IMG/VR virus record: IMGVR_UViG_3300042448_000354
Span: 1-28,514 of that record
Length of the DNA stretch: 28,514 bases
Source of the DNA: a virus
Strand: one strand, 5' to 3'
In this document: positions 17,111-26,429 of the stretch, piece by piece
How positions within the stretch are numbered: the first letter of the stretch is position 1
Layout of the letters: the number at the start of each line of letters is the position of its first letter
Made by a program: the position numbers and the translations under genes
The notes under the pieces: generated by a model
What the model saw: only the letters and a program-made list of their open reading frames with translations
Told to the model about the DNA's origin: nothing
Database searches by the model: none

Positions 17111-18664
17111 TTAGAATTGAGGAATTTCTTCAATCAATACTGTTCTAGATAAATCTTCAATGAATACATCACAACGATCTTTCATCCAGATTTCGTATCC
17201 TGGGAATTTATTTGCAGAACTCATACCTTGAGACTTAGCAAAGCCTAAGTGGTGACGAGTACCATCAATATAACCCCAAGTCATAGAAGGAGCACCCTTC
17301 ATACGTACTTCACGAATGTTGTTGATCATAGAACCATCAGACATTGGAGATACATCAAACACCATAAATACTGGAGTTGACTTCTTATTCTGACCAAATT
17401 CTAAGTTTGTTTGAGGAAGATCTAATTCTTTCAAGTGGATCAATTCAACACGACCAGTCTCACGTGTAACCATTGCATCAAATGCAAAGTTGTAAGTAAT
17501 GTGTTGACCTTCTCCTTGTAAATATCTGTTACCAGAATCAGCCATGAAAGTTAAACCTGAATTCAATGCATCATTCTTTAAAGCTTGTTGGAACACGTCA
17601 AAACCAGCTTCGTTAGTGTACATTTTAACTCTACGATCCTTAACATCAACACGTCTGTAGAACAAGTCACCAAACACTGAACGAATCAAGTTTGCAGTGA
17701 ACTCACCACGGTTGTATTGTACTAAGTTACCGTTATTACGCATTCTGTGGTAAACACCAGCAGATGTACGCTTTAATTCTTGCTTAGAACCATTAGTCTT
17801 CACGGTACCAGGCTTAGCCCAGATCATACGCTTAACTTTTAATTCTAACATAGACTTACGCATCCAGAACTCAATAAATGGTTCCCACTTAACATCATTA
17901 CGAGTTAAAGGTAATTGGTTACGTCTTTGAGGAGCATATACTAAAATGTCTAAAGCTTTACCAGAAGCATCAACCATCATCTTATCATCAGCCCACTCAG
18001 TGATTTTGTGCTCATAACCATATGCAGAACCTAAAGATTCAAACATTGTGATTTGCTCACCTAAACGAGGAAGACCTAATAAGTCTTGGTCAAATTCACC
18101 AATTGCAGCATCAACTAATTCCAATTCAATACCAACTCTTAAGAAGTTAGGACTAACGAAATCTACAGTTGGATTGTCTGTAACTAAAGTGAAAGTGTAT
18201 AAGTAACCCATGTTCCAGTTTACTGGATCTTTGATTACATAGAAACGAGGACCATACTGACGAGTACCTACAGATACAATTGCATTCTTAGAGAACTCAT
18301 TAGTATCAATTACTAATTGGAATTCTTGACCATCAATACCTGGCTTGCTCAGCTCTAAAGTACTTGTTGGAATGTCAATGATTTTAGGGAACTTGTATGG
18401 AACTTGTACCTGCCACTTCCAAGCATCACTGTTGTTGTCAATATAGTAAGGAGTGCTCTTGTTAATCATGTCCAAGAAGTCATTACTGTAAAGAGAGCTT
18501 TGAGTATACAAACTGATAATTTTCTTATCATAATCTGCTGGCTCTGTAGAGTGAAAGCTTTCCAAGTGGTTAGCATCTGTTAATTTACCTACAGCACGCT
18601 TGTCCATAGAAGCTACTCTTGCGTAAGTAAAACCAGTTAAACCTGGAATTGTTTGAATTGCCAT
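17111..18664 (-). CDS. Major capsid protein (crAss-like, HK97-fold presumed)
   Basis: This 517-residue protein starts MAIQTIPGLTGFTYARVASM. Its length, its place just after a scaffold-like gene, and features such as DNHLESFHS-like start (residues about 31-39 ANHLESFHS), TPYYIDNNSDAWKWQVQVPY, and WMRKSMLELKVKRMIW fit the crAss-like major capsid protein. The family is taken to have the HK97 fold and forms the icosahedral shell. Codon use is biased toward CGT for Arg and frequent-use codons, in keeping with very high expression. It lies 36 bases after the scaffold-like gene, with a long A-run as leader and no Shine-Dalgarno. Two RNA structures follow its stop. A non-capsid identity is unlikely given the full set of neighbours. 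Confidence 0.85.
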   Translation of the reverse strand: MAIQTIPGLTGFTYARVASMDKRAVGKLTDANHLESFHSTEPADYDKKIISLYTQSSLYSNDFLDMINKSTPYYIDNNSDAWKWQVQVPYKFPKIIDIPTSTLELSKPGIDGQEFQLVIDTNEFSKNAIVSVGTRQYGPRFYVIKDPVNWNMGYLYTFTLVTDNPTVDFVSPNFLRVGIELELVDAAIGEFDQDLLGLPRLGEQITMFESLGSAYGYEHKITEWADDKMMVDASGKALDILVYAPQRRNQLPLTRNDVKWEPFIEFWMRKSMLELKVKRMIWAKPGTVKTNGSKQELKRTSAGVYHRMRNNGNLVQYNRGEFTANLIRSVFGDLFYRRVDVKDRRVKMYTNEAGFDVFQQALKNDALNSGLTFMADSGNRYLQGEGQHITYNFAFDAMVTRETGRVELIHLKELDLPQTNLEFGQNKKSTPVFMVFDVSPMSDGSMINNIREVRMKGAPSMTWGYIDGTRHHLGFAKSQGMSSANKFPGYEIWMKDRCDVFIEDLSRTVLIEEIPQF

Positions 18665-18700
18665 TTTTTTATTTTTTTAATTAATGTTTATTGAAATTGT

Positions 18701-19987
18701 TTATTGAAACCATGAGTTAGCTTTGACTGGTTGTTTAGATTTCACAGCACTTTTACTAACCTGTCTGGCTACCTCACCAAACAATTCATTTGACTTTTTG
18801 GTGACACCATTCTTTTGAATCGTAGAAAGTGTAGGATCTTTTTCCAAGATCTTAAGTAAAAGAGCAACTTTCACTTTTCTTTCATGATTCTCAGGACGTT
18901 TAAGTTCTAGAATAGTACGATCAAAGTCTGTTAATGTTTCACCAGAATTTGTCTTGTACTTATCTGTTACTAAGAAATCTTGTAGTTCACCAGCCAGTTT
19001 TGGATTAAGAGGAATACCATCAAACTCTTTTGCTTTTAGCTTGTCTTGTAACACTTGGGTTACATTATTAGCATATTGCTGTTTATATTGAGCTTGTTGT
19101 TGTAATTGTACTTCTTTCTCTTGTTCCATTTTTTGAAGCTTTACAGCTTCTTTCTTTACTAAGACCTTGTGATGCTTTGTAGCAACACTTTCAAGATCTC
19201 CGTAGTTCTTAAGTCTTTCAACTTCAGATGTAACATCTTCAGGATCAAATCCTTGATCAGCTAAAGCTTGTTTAATTACAGAAACCTGATTTGCTTCTTG
19301 TGCAAGATCCATTTCAGCAAATGATTGAATTTGGTTATATGTACCAAAGTAATCTTTAGGATCAACTCCTTTTACAAATATGGCATCAAATGCATTACGA
19401 TAATCTTCTCCAAATTGACCAATGAAGTTATCAACCACTTCAATAGCTCCTTTCTTTTTCTCAGCATTAAACTTCTCTAAGAATTGTTCTGGAGTTGTAA
19501 TTGGTTCTTCTTCTTCATCTTCTCCTTGAGTGAATACACCCAGTTTGAAAAGGTCTTTAGATAAAGATGAAAATGTTGACTCAGGAGCATCATCTCCTTC
19601 CTCTTCATCAGCATCATCTTGTTTACTATCTTGTTTACTAGTTTTTGCAACTGGTTGATTATCAGTATCTTCTGAATCATCACCATCTTCTTCATCGTCT
19701 CCACCTAATAAGAAGTCTGTTAAAGATTTCTTTTCATCAGGTTTTTTATCAGAAGTGTCATCACTAGAATTGTCTGCATCAGGTTTTTTACCTGAATTTG
19801 CAGAAGTAGTTTTTTTATCAGGAGCAGGAGGGGGAGTGTCATTAATATCCTTAATGTCATCAGGATTAGATGTAGCACTATCAGGGCCCATTAAATCGTT
19901 TAACAATTCAGCGTTGCCCATTCCCATTTCCATTGTATCTTGGATACTAAAGTTCCCAAAACCTGGATTATCTAGATTTTCAGCCAT
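18701..19987 (-). CDS. Acidic, coiled-coil head scaffold-like protein
   Basis: This 428-residue protein has a short N-terminus with Met/Gly repeats (DTMEMGMGNAELL), then a disordered Pro/Ser/Lys to Asp/Glu-rich stretch from about 36 to 165 (GGDDEEDGDDSEDTD), then a helical domain with a Gln/Lys/Glu coiled coil at about 270-320 (KLQKMEQEKEVQLQQQAQ). The C-terminus is basic (SAVKSKQPVKANSWFQ). High charge, low complexity, helicity and a place directly before the capsid gene are standard for capsid scaffolding proteins, which direct shell assembly and then leave. It has its own promoter (20019-20049) and an ACTACATATG leader, which should match its dose to the capsid protein. The role is inferred from composition and order, not from a motif. 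Confidence 0.7.
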   Translation of the reverse strand: MAENLDNPGFGNFSIQDTMEMGMGNAELLNDLMGPDSATSNPDDIKDINDTPPPAPDKKTTSANSGKKPDADNSSDDTSDKKPDEKKSLTDFLLGGDDEEDGDDSEDTDNQPVAKTSKQDSKQDDADEEEGDDAPESTFSSLSKDLFKLGVFTQGEDEEEEPITTPEQFLEKFNAEKKKGAIEVVDNFIGQFGEDYRNAFDAIFVKGVDPKDYFGTYNQIQSFAEMDLAQEANQVSVIKQALADQGFDPEDVTSEVERLKNYGDLESVATKHHKVLVKKEAVKLQKMEQEKEVQLQQQAQYKQQYANNVTQVLQDKLKAKEFDGIPLNPKLAGELQDFLVTDKYKTNSGETLTDFDRTILELKRPENHERKVKVALLLKILEKDPTLSTIQKNGVTKKSNELFGEVARQVSKSAVKSKQPVKANSWFQ

Positions 19988-20018
19988 ATGTAGTTGAGTT
20001 TTAATTGGTTTTGTAATG

Positions 20019-20049
20019 TAAAAGTATACTATAGTAAATTAATATCAAA
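20019..20049 (-). promoter_or_regulatory. Bacteroidota-type promoter of the scaffold/capsid operon
   Basis: In the minus direction TTTG (20046-20049) is followed after exactly 19 bases by TACTTTTA (20019-20026), one base off TAnnTTTG. It is in the 120-base gap upstream of the scaffold-like gene and would give a leader of about 28 bases containing AAACCAA and ACTACATATG. Confidence 0.65.
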
Positions 20050-20107
20050 GAGATGAAGCTCTATATAGATCATTATTTAAGATAATATAGCATTAATATT
20101 TTTTACT

Positions 20108-20638
20108 CTAATCTAATTTATTAATAAAGTTGTCATTTATAAGTCTAATGCTTCTTATTGGAGCTAGGTCAGTGAGTGTAACTTGTTGAACTTCAACCCC
20201 CCACTTCTTAGCTTCCACCCTCACTTTCTTAGTAAGAGTGTTATCAATTTCAGCATCTGTACACTCATCTAATGTCATAGACATAATGACATTTTTAATG
20301 ATAGCTTGTGCCATATCTGATATAGCATCTTGAGCATCCCAAACTTCTAATAAGAATATTTTAACGTCAGCTATCTTATATTTAATCAATCCTTTCACAA
20401 CAATATTCTGTTTATCTGCTGTATACAAAGATTGTGCATCAAGACTTAATGTTGTAGTGACAACATGCTGGTCAATCACCTCGTCAAACATTGGAATTTT
20501 CAAATGTATTCCAGGTTCAAGAACTTTTTTAAATTTTCCAAACCTAAGTAATACAGCTTTCTCGTAATCTCTTATTATAATTATTGGGGTTAGTTGTAAC
20601 CACCAATTAGATATAATCTCAATCAGTTTATCAAACAT
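20108..20638 (-). CDS. SPFH/band-7 (stomatin/prohibitin-like) membrane protein
   Basis: The 176-residue protein has an N-terminal hydrophobic stretch (residues 8-22, IISNWWLQLTPIIII), then the SPFH pattern: EKAVLLRFGKFKKVLEPGIH (26-45), IPMFDEV, SLDAQSLYTADKQNIVVKG (65-83), IKYKIADVK, and KKWGVEVQQVTLTDLAPIRS (144-163). In cells these proteins (HflK/HflC, stomatin, prohibitin) form ring or cage assemblies on membranes and regulate FtsH-type proteases. It is shorter than the bacterial relatives and lacks their long C-terminal coiled coil. It begins 2 bases after the portal stop and precedes the scaffold promoter. An SPFH protein inside a head operon is odd. It might anchor capsid assembly at the membrane, shield a phage protein from proteolysis, or alter the host membrane. 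Confidence 0.85.
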   Translation of the reverse strand: MFDKLIEIISNWWLQLTPIIIIRDYEKAVLLRFGKFKKVLEPGIHLKIPMFDEVIDQHVVTTTLSLDAQSLYTADKQNIVVKGLIKYKIADVKIFLLEVWDAQDAISDMAQAIIKNVIMSMTLDECTDAEIDNTLTKKVRVEAKKWGVEVQQVTLTDLAPIRSIRLINDNFINKLD

Positions 20639-20640
20639 AA

Positions 20641-23223
20641 CTATTTAGTTTTCTTGTTCGCCCTACCTTTAGCATTCTCTTTAGCAATAGCTAAATCATT
20701 TGCTTGATTCTCTCTAGATACTTTTAACTTTTCTTTTTCTACTTCAAGTTTTTGTAAAGCTAATGTATTTTTAGATTGAATATCGTTCATTTTTAATTGA
20801 TAATCATTAGCAGCTTTTGTTTGTTCACGCATTAATTTATCAACTTCTAAAGCATCAGGAACTCCATTTATGTCTGTATCTGGTAATCCCCCTTTAGATT
20901 CAGCAGAAATAATAGCAATTTCTTTCTTATTAATTCTGTCTAATGCATTTTGATAATCATCATGAGCTATTTTTTCAGCTTGCATTTGTTTAGCACTTTC
21001 AATAGCTGCCATAGATTGCTGTTGCTGTTGCTCAAGTTCTTGTTGCTTTTGTTGCATTTGTTGATCTTGCATTTGATCTTGACGATCTTTAAGTGTCTTA
21101 AACACCTTCTTCATCTGACGTACAGAGTTAGTGCTGTAAAGCTCAATGATATCATGTAATGAACCACCGTTTTGTAAAACAGCTTGAGATAAGCCTCTAA
21201 TTTCATTAAACATTTTCTGATCTTCTGGTCTATTAGTTAAATACACTTTAAGATCACGGAACTTAAGATCTGTACCATTCACTTGTACAAATGCAGATTC
21301 TCCTTCGTTAGTAATATATGAAATAGTTGACTCAGGTTTTTTAGCTTCTACATATAGTGATGCATCAATTATAGCTTGATAAAGCTGACCTAATACGTAT
21401 TCATGTGCAACAAATATAGGCTCAGTTTGAGAATATGATTGTGTAATAGCAGTGTTAGTACCTGTAGCTGATTCACTAGCTGAAATAGATCCCATACGTT
21501 GTCTAGACATACCTATCAATTCCCAACACTCATTCTTTAATTGTTGAGCTAGTGTATATCTAGATTGGATCTCTTGCGTACGTGTAAGATCAATATCACG
21601 GAACTGGTTAAATGATGATGGGCTCTTCAAATTTTCTGGAGAGTCATCAATAAACATTACACCACGGTTACGTGCTTCCATTTCCCATACATCAAGAGCA
21701 TCTTGAGCATCTCCATCTTTAGGAATAGGAATATGTCTAATAGATGTTAAATACACCTTACCAACTTCTTTTTCTAACAGCTTGTATAATTGATTCATAC
21801 AAACGTTATAAAGAACCTGAAAAGGTTTCATCATATCTACCAAGCTTCTAGCTTCTGTATTCTTAACTTCATGTACTAATCCAATGATAGGACAATAAGG
21901 AAGTAATTTATATGGTTTAATATGATAGATGTCTGGACCAATCTTAACTCCTTGGTACCATTCATTAATCCATCCCCACTCTAACGATTGTTGTGTAGGA
22001 ATAGTTCCAGATTTGTAGTTTTCATCTACTAGTAAAGATTGCTCATTACCTAACTCATCTAAGTAAATTAATTTACCAATCTTCTTTTTAGAAATCCAAT
22101 ATGTACGTACAACAACATACTTGTAACCAAATGAACTAACATTAGATGTAAGACCTAAGAAGTCTTGTAAGCCATCATTGTTCTCTTTCATTTCAGACTC
22201 AATTACCATTCTTGTTTGTAACACTAATGGATCATATGTATCATATTGTACTGAATCAATACCTGGAATAGCATTAGGATTACCTAGATTAGATTCACGT
22301 ACGTTAATCAAACCATAGTCTTGTAATGAACTACGTAAGTGATCAATCTCTTCTTTAGTGATATCAGGGAACGTTTCAATAATCTCAGATAGTTCCATCA
22401 CCATAACTGTACCAGCAGCATATGCTCCTTGTGCACGTCCTGAAGGATCTGAAATATATTTTCTATCTGGTGTAGTTAAGAAGAATGTATTCTTAGGGTT
22501 AGCCACCTCAATATTAAATCCAACTTTTGAGTTATCTTCATATACATGATAGAACTCTCTAGAAGAAATTAATAAATCTCTAAACGCATCTTCACTTTTT
22601 TCTTTTAAAATAAACTCAGCTTTCTGAGCTGTTAATACATGATTAGCCCACTTCTCTGCAACAGATGTATAAGAATCAAGTTGATCTTTTACATCCTCCA
22701 TTGTCATTTTTTGCAAGTCTTCGTCAGAGATTTCTTCTCCTTTTAAATCAGCTTGTTCTTGTATTTTAGACTGAGCTTGATTAATTACATAATCTTGTAA
22801 TATACTTGTTTTAAATTCAAGCTCTTCAGACTTACTATCATCATCAAATGCCTTCACACGGAAAGCATCTGGACGTTTAGAAATCTCACCTACTAATTCA
22901 TTAATAGGTGTTGTCATTATAGAATAATGTTTTACATATGCAGGAAGCTGTAAATCAGCTGTTAGCATATCTGTAAAACTTCTCACCTCAGGTTCTTGGT
23001 AAAAATCCTCATGTCTTAAAATACCCTTAACAAGATCGTAGTTCTTAACAAACGTATCACGGTTCTTTACATACTCAGCGTAAGCTTTGTTTGCAAAGTA
23101 GTCCATTGTATTCTTTATCCAACTCTCATCCATCTTTTCCTTCTCAGTTTTAAACTGATCAGGGAAGATGTTTAAATAGGCATACCTAATTGTTGCGTCT
23201 TTTGTATATCTTATAATTGCCAT
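20641..23223 (-). CDS. Portal protein (crAss-like)
   Basis: The 860-residue protein follows TerL with a one-base overlap (TAATG) and precedes the scaffold and capsid genes. It fits the crAss-like portal in size and layout. Residues about 30-120 are helical (TMDYFANKAYAEYVKNRD). The central part holds clip/stem-type sequence (PFQVLYNVCMNQLYKLLEKE; RQRMGSISASESATG; LAQQLKNECWELIGMSRQRM). The last 150 residues are a Gln/Lys/Glu coiled coil (QQQQQSMAAIESAKQMQA, DLAIAKENAKGRANKK) as in barrel-forming portals. Portals form a 12-fold ring at the capsid vertex through which terminase pumps DNA. TAG serves as its stop. No other interpretation is likely given its partner genes. Confidence 0.85.
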   Translation of the reverse strand: MAIIRYTKDATIRYAYLNIFPDQFKTEKEKMDESWIKNTMDYFANKAYAEYVKNRDTFVKNYDLVKGILRHEDFYQEPEVRSFTDMLTADLQLPAYVKHYSIMTTPINELVGEISKRPDAFRVKAFDDDSKSEELEFKTSILQDYVINQAQSKIQEQADLKGEEISDEDLQKMTMEDVKDQLDSYTSVAEKWANHVLTAQKAEFILKEKSEDAFRDLLISSREFYHVYEDNSKVGFNIEVANPKNTFFLTTPDRKYISDPSGRAQGAYAAGTVMVMELSEIIETFPDITKEEIDHLRSSLQDYGLINVRESNLGNPNAIPGIDSVQYDTYDPLVLQTRMVIESEMKENNDGLQDFLGLTSNVSSFGYKYVVVRTYWISKKKIGKLIYLDELGNEQSLLVDENYKSGTIPTQQSLEWGWINEWYQGVKIGPDIYHIKPYKLLPYCPIIGLVHEVKNTEARSLVDMMKPFQVLYNVCMNQLYKLLEKEVGKVYLTSIRHIPIPKDGDAQDALDVWEMEARNRGVMFIDDSPENLKSPSSFNQFRDIDLTRTQEIQSRYTLAQQLKNECWELIGMSRQRMGSISASESATGTNTAITQSYSQTEPIFVAHEYVLGQLYQAIIDASLYVEAKKPESTISYITNEGESAFVQVNGTDLKFRDLKVYLTNRPEDQKMFNEIRGLSQAVLQNGGSLHDIIELYSTNSVRQMKKVFKTLKDRQDQMQDQQMQQKQQELEQQQQQSMAAIESAKQMQAEKIAHDDYQNALDRINKKEIAIISAESKGGLPDTDINGVPDALEVDKLMREQTKAANDYQLKMNDIQSKNTLALQKLEVEKEKLKVSRENQANDLAIAKENAKGRANKKTK

Positions 23224-25265
23224 TATGTAAACAATTTATTTCTTTTATATTTATTATGAGAGGTTCCAAACATCCCACCTCTTGATTCTGTAAACAGTAC
23301 GTTTCCTTTCTTCTTACTAAACATTGCCTTCACTCTATCATCAGATGTTCCACCAATCTTACCCATAATAGGGTCCATCTTTAATGCTTGTGCAATGGCT
23401 AACTCTGCAGCAATGATTCTATCAAAGTTACCTGAATCATTGTATTGGATAATCTCTTCAAGCAATACAGGATCAAATATCTTACTCACACCTAACACTT
23501 CTCTTATAGTATCACCAGCCTCATTTGTTTCTTTGAATATCACAGACTCCATATACTTCTTCAAGCAGGTGTGAAGATACTCAATTATTTTATCACTTGA
23601 ACGATGAATTCCGTAATCTCTTTTAACTGTTGTGTTTGGAACAATTTCTTTAAGCCATTCAGGCTGCTTCTCTAAATAGTGAGCATCCCCTTTGGCCTTC
23701 ATATATTCTATAAATGATATATCATCATTCTCACACAGTGTTCTTGCATTGTAATACTTAATAAGAAGTCTAGCTTGTTCTTCCCAAATCTCTTTCTTAT
23801 CAGGTCTTGCACAATACGAAGCTACGAACATATCTTGATACTTCTCACCACTAATTTCATGCATTCTTTTATATATGAATACAGAACCAAGTGAACTTGA
23901 ATACACAGACTTACCTTGTCTATAAGGGTCAACTCCTGCTACATACAATCCATAAGGAGGGTTTTCTACAGGGAATTCATATATAACTATAGGAGCATCT
24001 TTTGTATCACTGTTCTTTAATGGAAAGTTAGATATAGGAAGCTTGTCTGTAAACTCATGCTCAATACCATTTTCTCCAGAGAACAATGTAACAGGAGTTC
24101 CTGTTCTTTCTTGTTGTAACAGTCTGGTTTTCTGTCTCTTAGCTGATTCAATATCAAAGATGTTTGTATCCTCATTCAAGAAGATATCATCCACCTCCAT
24201 TGGGTAGTACATCTTCTCCTTCAAATAAGCAATTCTATCTCCAGCCTTTTTAAGTCTTTCTAGGTTCTTCTCTGTAATCTCTTTAGCTCTTTCCTCATCA
24301 CCCACTAACATTTCAACGTTATATAAGTCTGATCCAGTAGGCTCATTTAAGAAAGCTCCTAATGTAGATTTCTCTTTAGCTTCCATTCTATATTTAGCTG
24401 GGATGAATAAGCCATGTATACGCTTATCATCTTTTGCATTATTATATGTAAGGAAATTAAAGTTGTCTACGTCAAACATCAGGGATTTTGCATCCTGAAA
24501 TTTCTTCATATCACCACCAGTGCCTGTGAGAATTGGAGAACATCCCCAACCATAGGGTGTAGTGAAACCTGGTATAGCCGCCTGTAAACCTCTAAGAAAA
24601 TTTCCTTTACCAATCTCATCTATAATTAATTTACGTGGTTTTGTACCTGCAATTGCTTCTTCATTATTACCTTCATCAAGGTTACGTATCAGAATGGAAG
24701 AGAATGGGATACGTTCACCAGATTTGGTTTTAATACCTAATGTGACCTGGTTTTTCCAGTTATCCTCAATTCTCTGCCATCTCCAATACTCAGGGATAAA
24801 GTTTAATCCTTTATCTATTTTATCCGTAATAAGTTTTATATCTGGTGCATTCAAACCAGCAATAATATTCTGGGAGTTCTCATCAAATGTTGCACCCCAT
24901 GCAATATAGGATGCTTCAAGAACGGATTTAGCAAAACGTCTAATACCTAGAATAACCAAGCCCTTTTTTTCCTGTTGGGCTCTATCAATTTCGTTTGTTA
25001 CCAGCCACTCATTATCTCTTAAAAACGGATTAGCATATTTTTGTGCAATTCTTCCTCTATCATCTATGACATCCACCTCAGTGTGCCATATATTTAGGTG
25101 CCAATATAAAAAGGGGTTGATATACACACCCCCCATCATAGCACCATTTAAACATAATTCTCTATGGAAATCAAAGAACGGTTTACATTCAGCAGATTCC
25201 TTATCAGGAATACGTTTCTGATTTATGAACCAATCTTTGTAATCTATGTTTTGTAGTTCAATCAT
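23223..25265 (-). CDS. terL: Large terminase subunit (packaging ATPase and nuclease)
   Basis: The 680-residue protein has the expected order of motifs. The Walker A-type GIRRFAKS is at 107-114, Walker B LIIDE at 213-217, and a coupling motif TGTGGD at 247-252. The nuclease domain follows, with acidic residues in AGVDPYRQG (D445) and CENDD (511-515). TerL cleaves concatemeric DNA and translocates it into the head through the portal, which is the next gene (one-base overlap). The 110-residue gene just upstream also overlaps its start by one base and may be its small partner. Length is within the usual range for crAss-like TerL. All key motifs are intact. Confidence 0.95.
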   Translation of the reverse strand: MIELQNIDYKDWFINQKRIPDKESAECKPFFDFHRELCLNGAMMGGVYINPFLYWHLNIWHTEVDVIDDRGRIAQKYANPFLRDNEWLVTNEIDRAQQEKKGLVILGIRRFAKSVLEASYIAWGATFDENSQNIIAGLNAPDIKLITDKIDKGLNFIPEYWRWQRIEDNWKNQVTLGIKTKSGERIPFSSILIRNLDEGNNEEAIAGTKPRKLIIDEIGKGNFLRGLQAAIPGFTTPYGWGCSPILTGTGGDMKKFQDAKSLMFDVDNFNFLTYNNAKDDKRIHGLFIPAKYRMEAKEKSTLGAFLNEPTGSDLYNVEMLVGDEERAKEITEKNLERLKKAGDRIAYLKEKMYYPMEVDDIFLNEDTNIFDIESAKRQKTRLLQQERTGTPVTLFSGENGIEHEFTDKLPISNFPLKNSDTKDAPIVIYEFPVENPPYGLYVAGVDPYRQGKSVYSSSLGSVFIYKRMHEISGEKYQDMFVASYCARPDKKEIWEEQARLLIKYYNARTLCENDDISFIEYMKAKGDAHYLEKQPEWLKEIVPNTTVKRDYGIHRSSDKIIEYLHTCLKKYMESVIFKETNEAGDTIREVLGVSKIFDPVLLEEIIQYNDSGNFDRIIAAELAIAQALKMDPIMGKIGGTSDDRVKAMFSKKKGNVLFTESRGGMFGTSHNKYKRNKLFT

Positions 25266-25597
25266 TATTTTCTATTTGCTAAAAACTCAGCAGCAGCTCC
25301 TGACAACTCACCCTTTCCTCTCACTTCCACCTTAGCTTCTTCCATGTTTCTTAGCTTATCTACCACTTCTACTAGAGCAAGGTAGTTCTTCATTGTCTCC
25401 TGTACAAACTTACCCTGAGCTTCAATACTAGCTATTACCATAGGTAACATTCCTCCTTTAGCTGTAGGCTTCCACTCAATTCTATCTTTCAATTCATGTA
25501 GTGGGTTTGCATTTACATAAGCTTTCCAGGAAACAAGCTGTGCTTCTGCCCATTCAAGCTCTGTGTTTATATATGTAGTTTTTTTAATAGTCGCCAT
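25265..25597 (-). CDS. Small protein before TerL, small-terminase candidate
   Basis: This 110-residue protein (MATIKKTTYINTELEW) is mostly helical, with a likely coiled region at about 58-92 (IEAQGKFVQETMKNYLALVEVVDKLRNMEE) described here by position: key residues Q61, Y73, V78, L83. It ends AAAEFLANRK. No HTH can be called by eye. Its stop overlaps the TerL start by one base (TAATG), and its start overlaps the 93-residue gene by 14 bases. In many tailed phages the small terminase is encoded just ahead of TerL, and this size and helicity would allow it. That is context only. crAss-like small terminases are not clearly defined to my knowledge. Confidence 0.5.
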   Translation of the reverse strand: MATIKKTTYINTELEWAEAQLVSWKAYVNANPLHELKDRIEWKPTAKGGMLPMVIASIEAQGKFVQETMKNYLALVEVVDKLRNMEEAKVEVRGKGELSGAAAEFLANRK

Positions 25598-25865
25598 CTT
25601 CTTCTTCTTTTAGTATATTATCAAGGTCCATACCTTCTTTTATAATCTTATCAATCTCAGACTCATCTGTATGTGGAACGTCCATTTCAATCTCTGTCTT
25701 ATATTTTTCCAAAGCAAAGACTAATTCTTTGTCTGTCATCCCCCATATATCTCCATAATCACTAAGAGCTGTAGCAAGATGCCTTCCTAAATTGTATGTA
25801 GGAAAGTCTTTATGTAGTTCTTGTAGTATATAAAGAGCTTTTTCGTAGTTGTTCTTTTTACTCAT
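25584..25865 (-). CDS. Small acidic helical protein of the packaging operon
   Basis: This 93-residue protein is acidic. Its N-terminal two thirds look helical (EKALYILQELHKDFP; LGRHLATALSDYGDIWGMT; KELVFALEKYKTEIEMD) and a disordered acidic tail (ILKEEEDGDY) follows. I recall small proteins with the SDYGDIWG-TDKEL pattern in crAss-like and related phage packaging regions, but no function is attached to them. It overlaps the gene upstream by four bases (ATGA) and the gene downstream by 14, so it is translated as part of a tight series. It could be a packaging accessory or head-completion factor. Confidence 0.55.
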   Translation of the reverse strand: MSKKNNYEKALYILQELHKDFPTYNLGRHLATALSDYGDIWGMTDKELVFALEKYKTEIEMDVPHTDESEIDKIIKEGMDLDNILKEEEDGDY

Positions 25866-26140
25866 ATTAAATCATTCAAGTCTTTATCAGACAGTTTTTG
25901 ATTCAGAAGCTCACTTATATCCATTCCTTGTATAGGAACATTTTTAAAGTTTTCTTCAGCTCCTTCCATCATATAGTCTTTTGTAAATGATACAGCCATC
26001 CTATCTTGATCACTCTCTTGATTATCATCTGGAGCACCTGTAATATCAATATAGTCCACACCTTTATTATAGAGATCTACTAAGATTTCTATAAAATTAT
26101 CTAGGTGAATCTTCTTAATATGCATTACCTTATTGTCCAT
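25862..26140 (-). CDS. Small acidic protein of the packaging operon
   Basis: The 92-residue protein (MDNKVMHIKKIHLDNF) contains a helix and strand pattern NFIEILVDLYNKGVDYIDI at about 15-33, an acidic linker (APDDNQESDQDRM), and a helical end (ISELLNQKLSDKDLNDLI). There is no catalytic motif, Cys or membrane segment. It overlaps the zinc-ribbon gene upstream by 11 bases and the next gene by four. Its position among other small conserved genes between the IHF-like gene and TerL suggests a regulatory or packaging accessory. I cannot assign a family with confidence. Confidence 0.5.
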   Translation of the reverse strand: MDNKVMHIKKIHLDNFIEILVDLYNKGVDYIDITGAPDDNQESDQDRMAVSFTKDYMMEGAEENFKNVPIQGMDISELLNQKLSDKDLNDLI

Positions 26141-26429
26141 GAACTTCTTTTTTTAATGCTTCCTCCTCTTCTACATTGGCTATAACAGCTTCCCATTTCT
26201 TAAGAGGACAGTCACATGATAAACATTTTGTTTTAGCAATTAACATACATCCACAATTTGTGCAATGTACATCAGGTCTGACAGTTTTATGTTTTGTTGA
26301 TATGAGATCACACTCCTCACATATAGCCATTCTTTCATCACTCACTTGTTTAATGTAAGTTCTCATATTCTCAGCTGGGAAAAGGTTATTTTTCCAACCC
26401 TCATATATCTGGGAGAAGTTAATCTTCAT
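26130..26429 (-). CDS. Zinc-ribbon protein (eight cysteines)
   Basis: The 99-residue protein has four Cys pairs: C37/C40 (ICEEC), C56/C59/C61 (CTNCGC) and C69/C72/C74 (CLSCDC). This pattern is consistent with a double zinc ribbon. The N-terminus (INFSQIYEGWKNNLFP) resembles a short helical docking segment, and the C-terminus is acidic (NVEEEEALKKEV). Zinc ribbons in phages bind DNA, RNA polymerase or partner proteins; which applies is not visible. The start is set by an ACTACATATG leader with two AAACCAA copies (26439-26445, 26449-26455), though it overlaps the upstream gene by 11 bases. A transcription or packaging cofactor is plausible. Confidence 0.65.
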   Translation of the reverse strand: MKINFSQIYEGWKNNLFPAENMRTYIKQVSDERMAICEECDLISTKHKTVRPDVHCTNCGCMLIAKTKCLSCDCPLKKWEAVIANVEEEEALKKEVHGQ

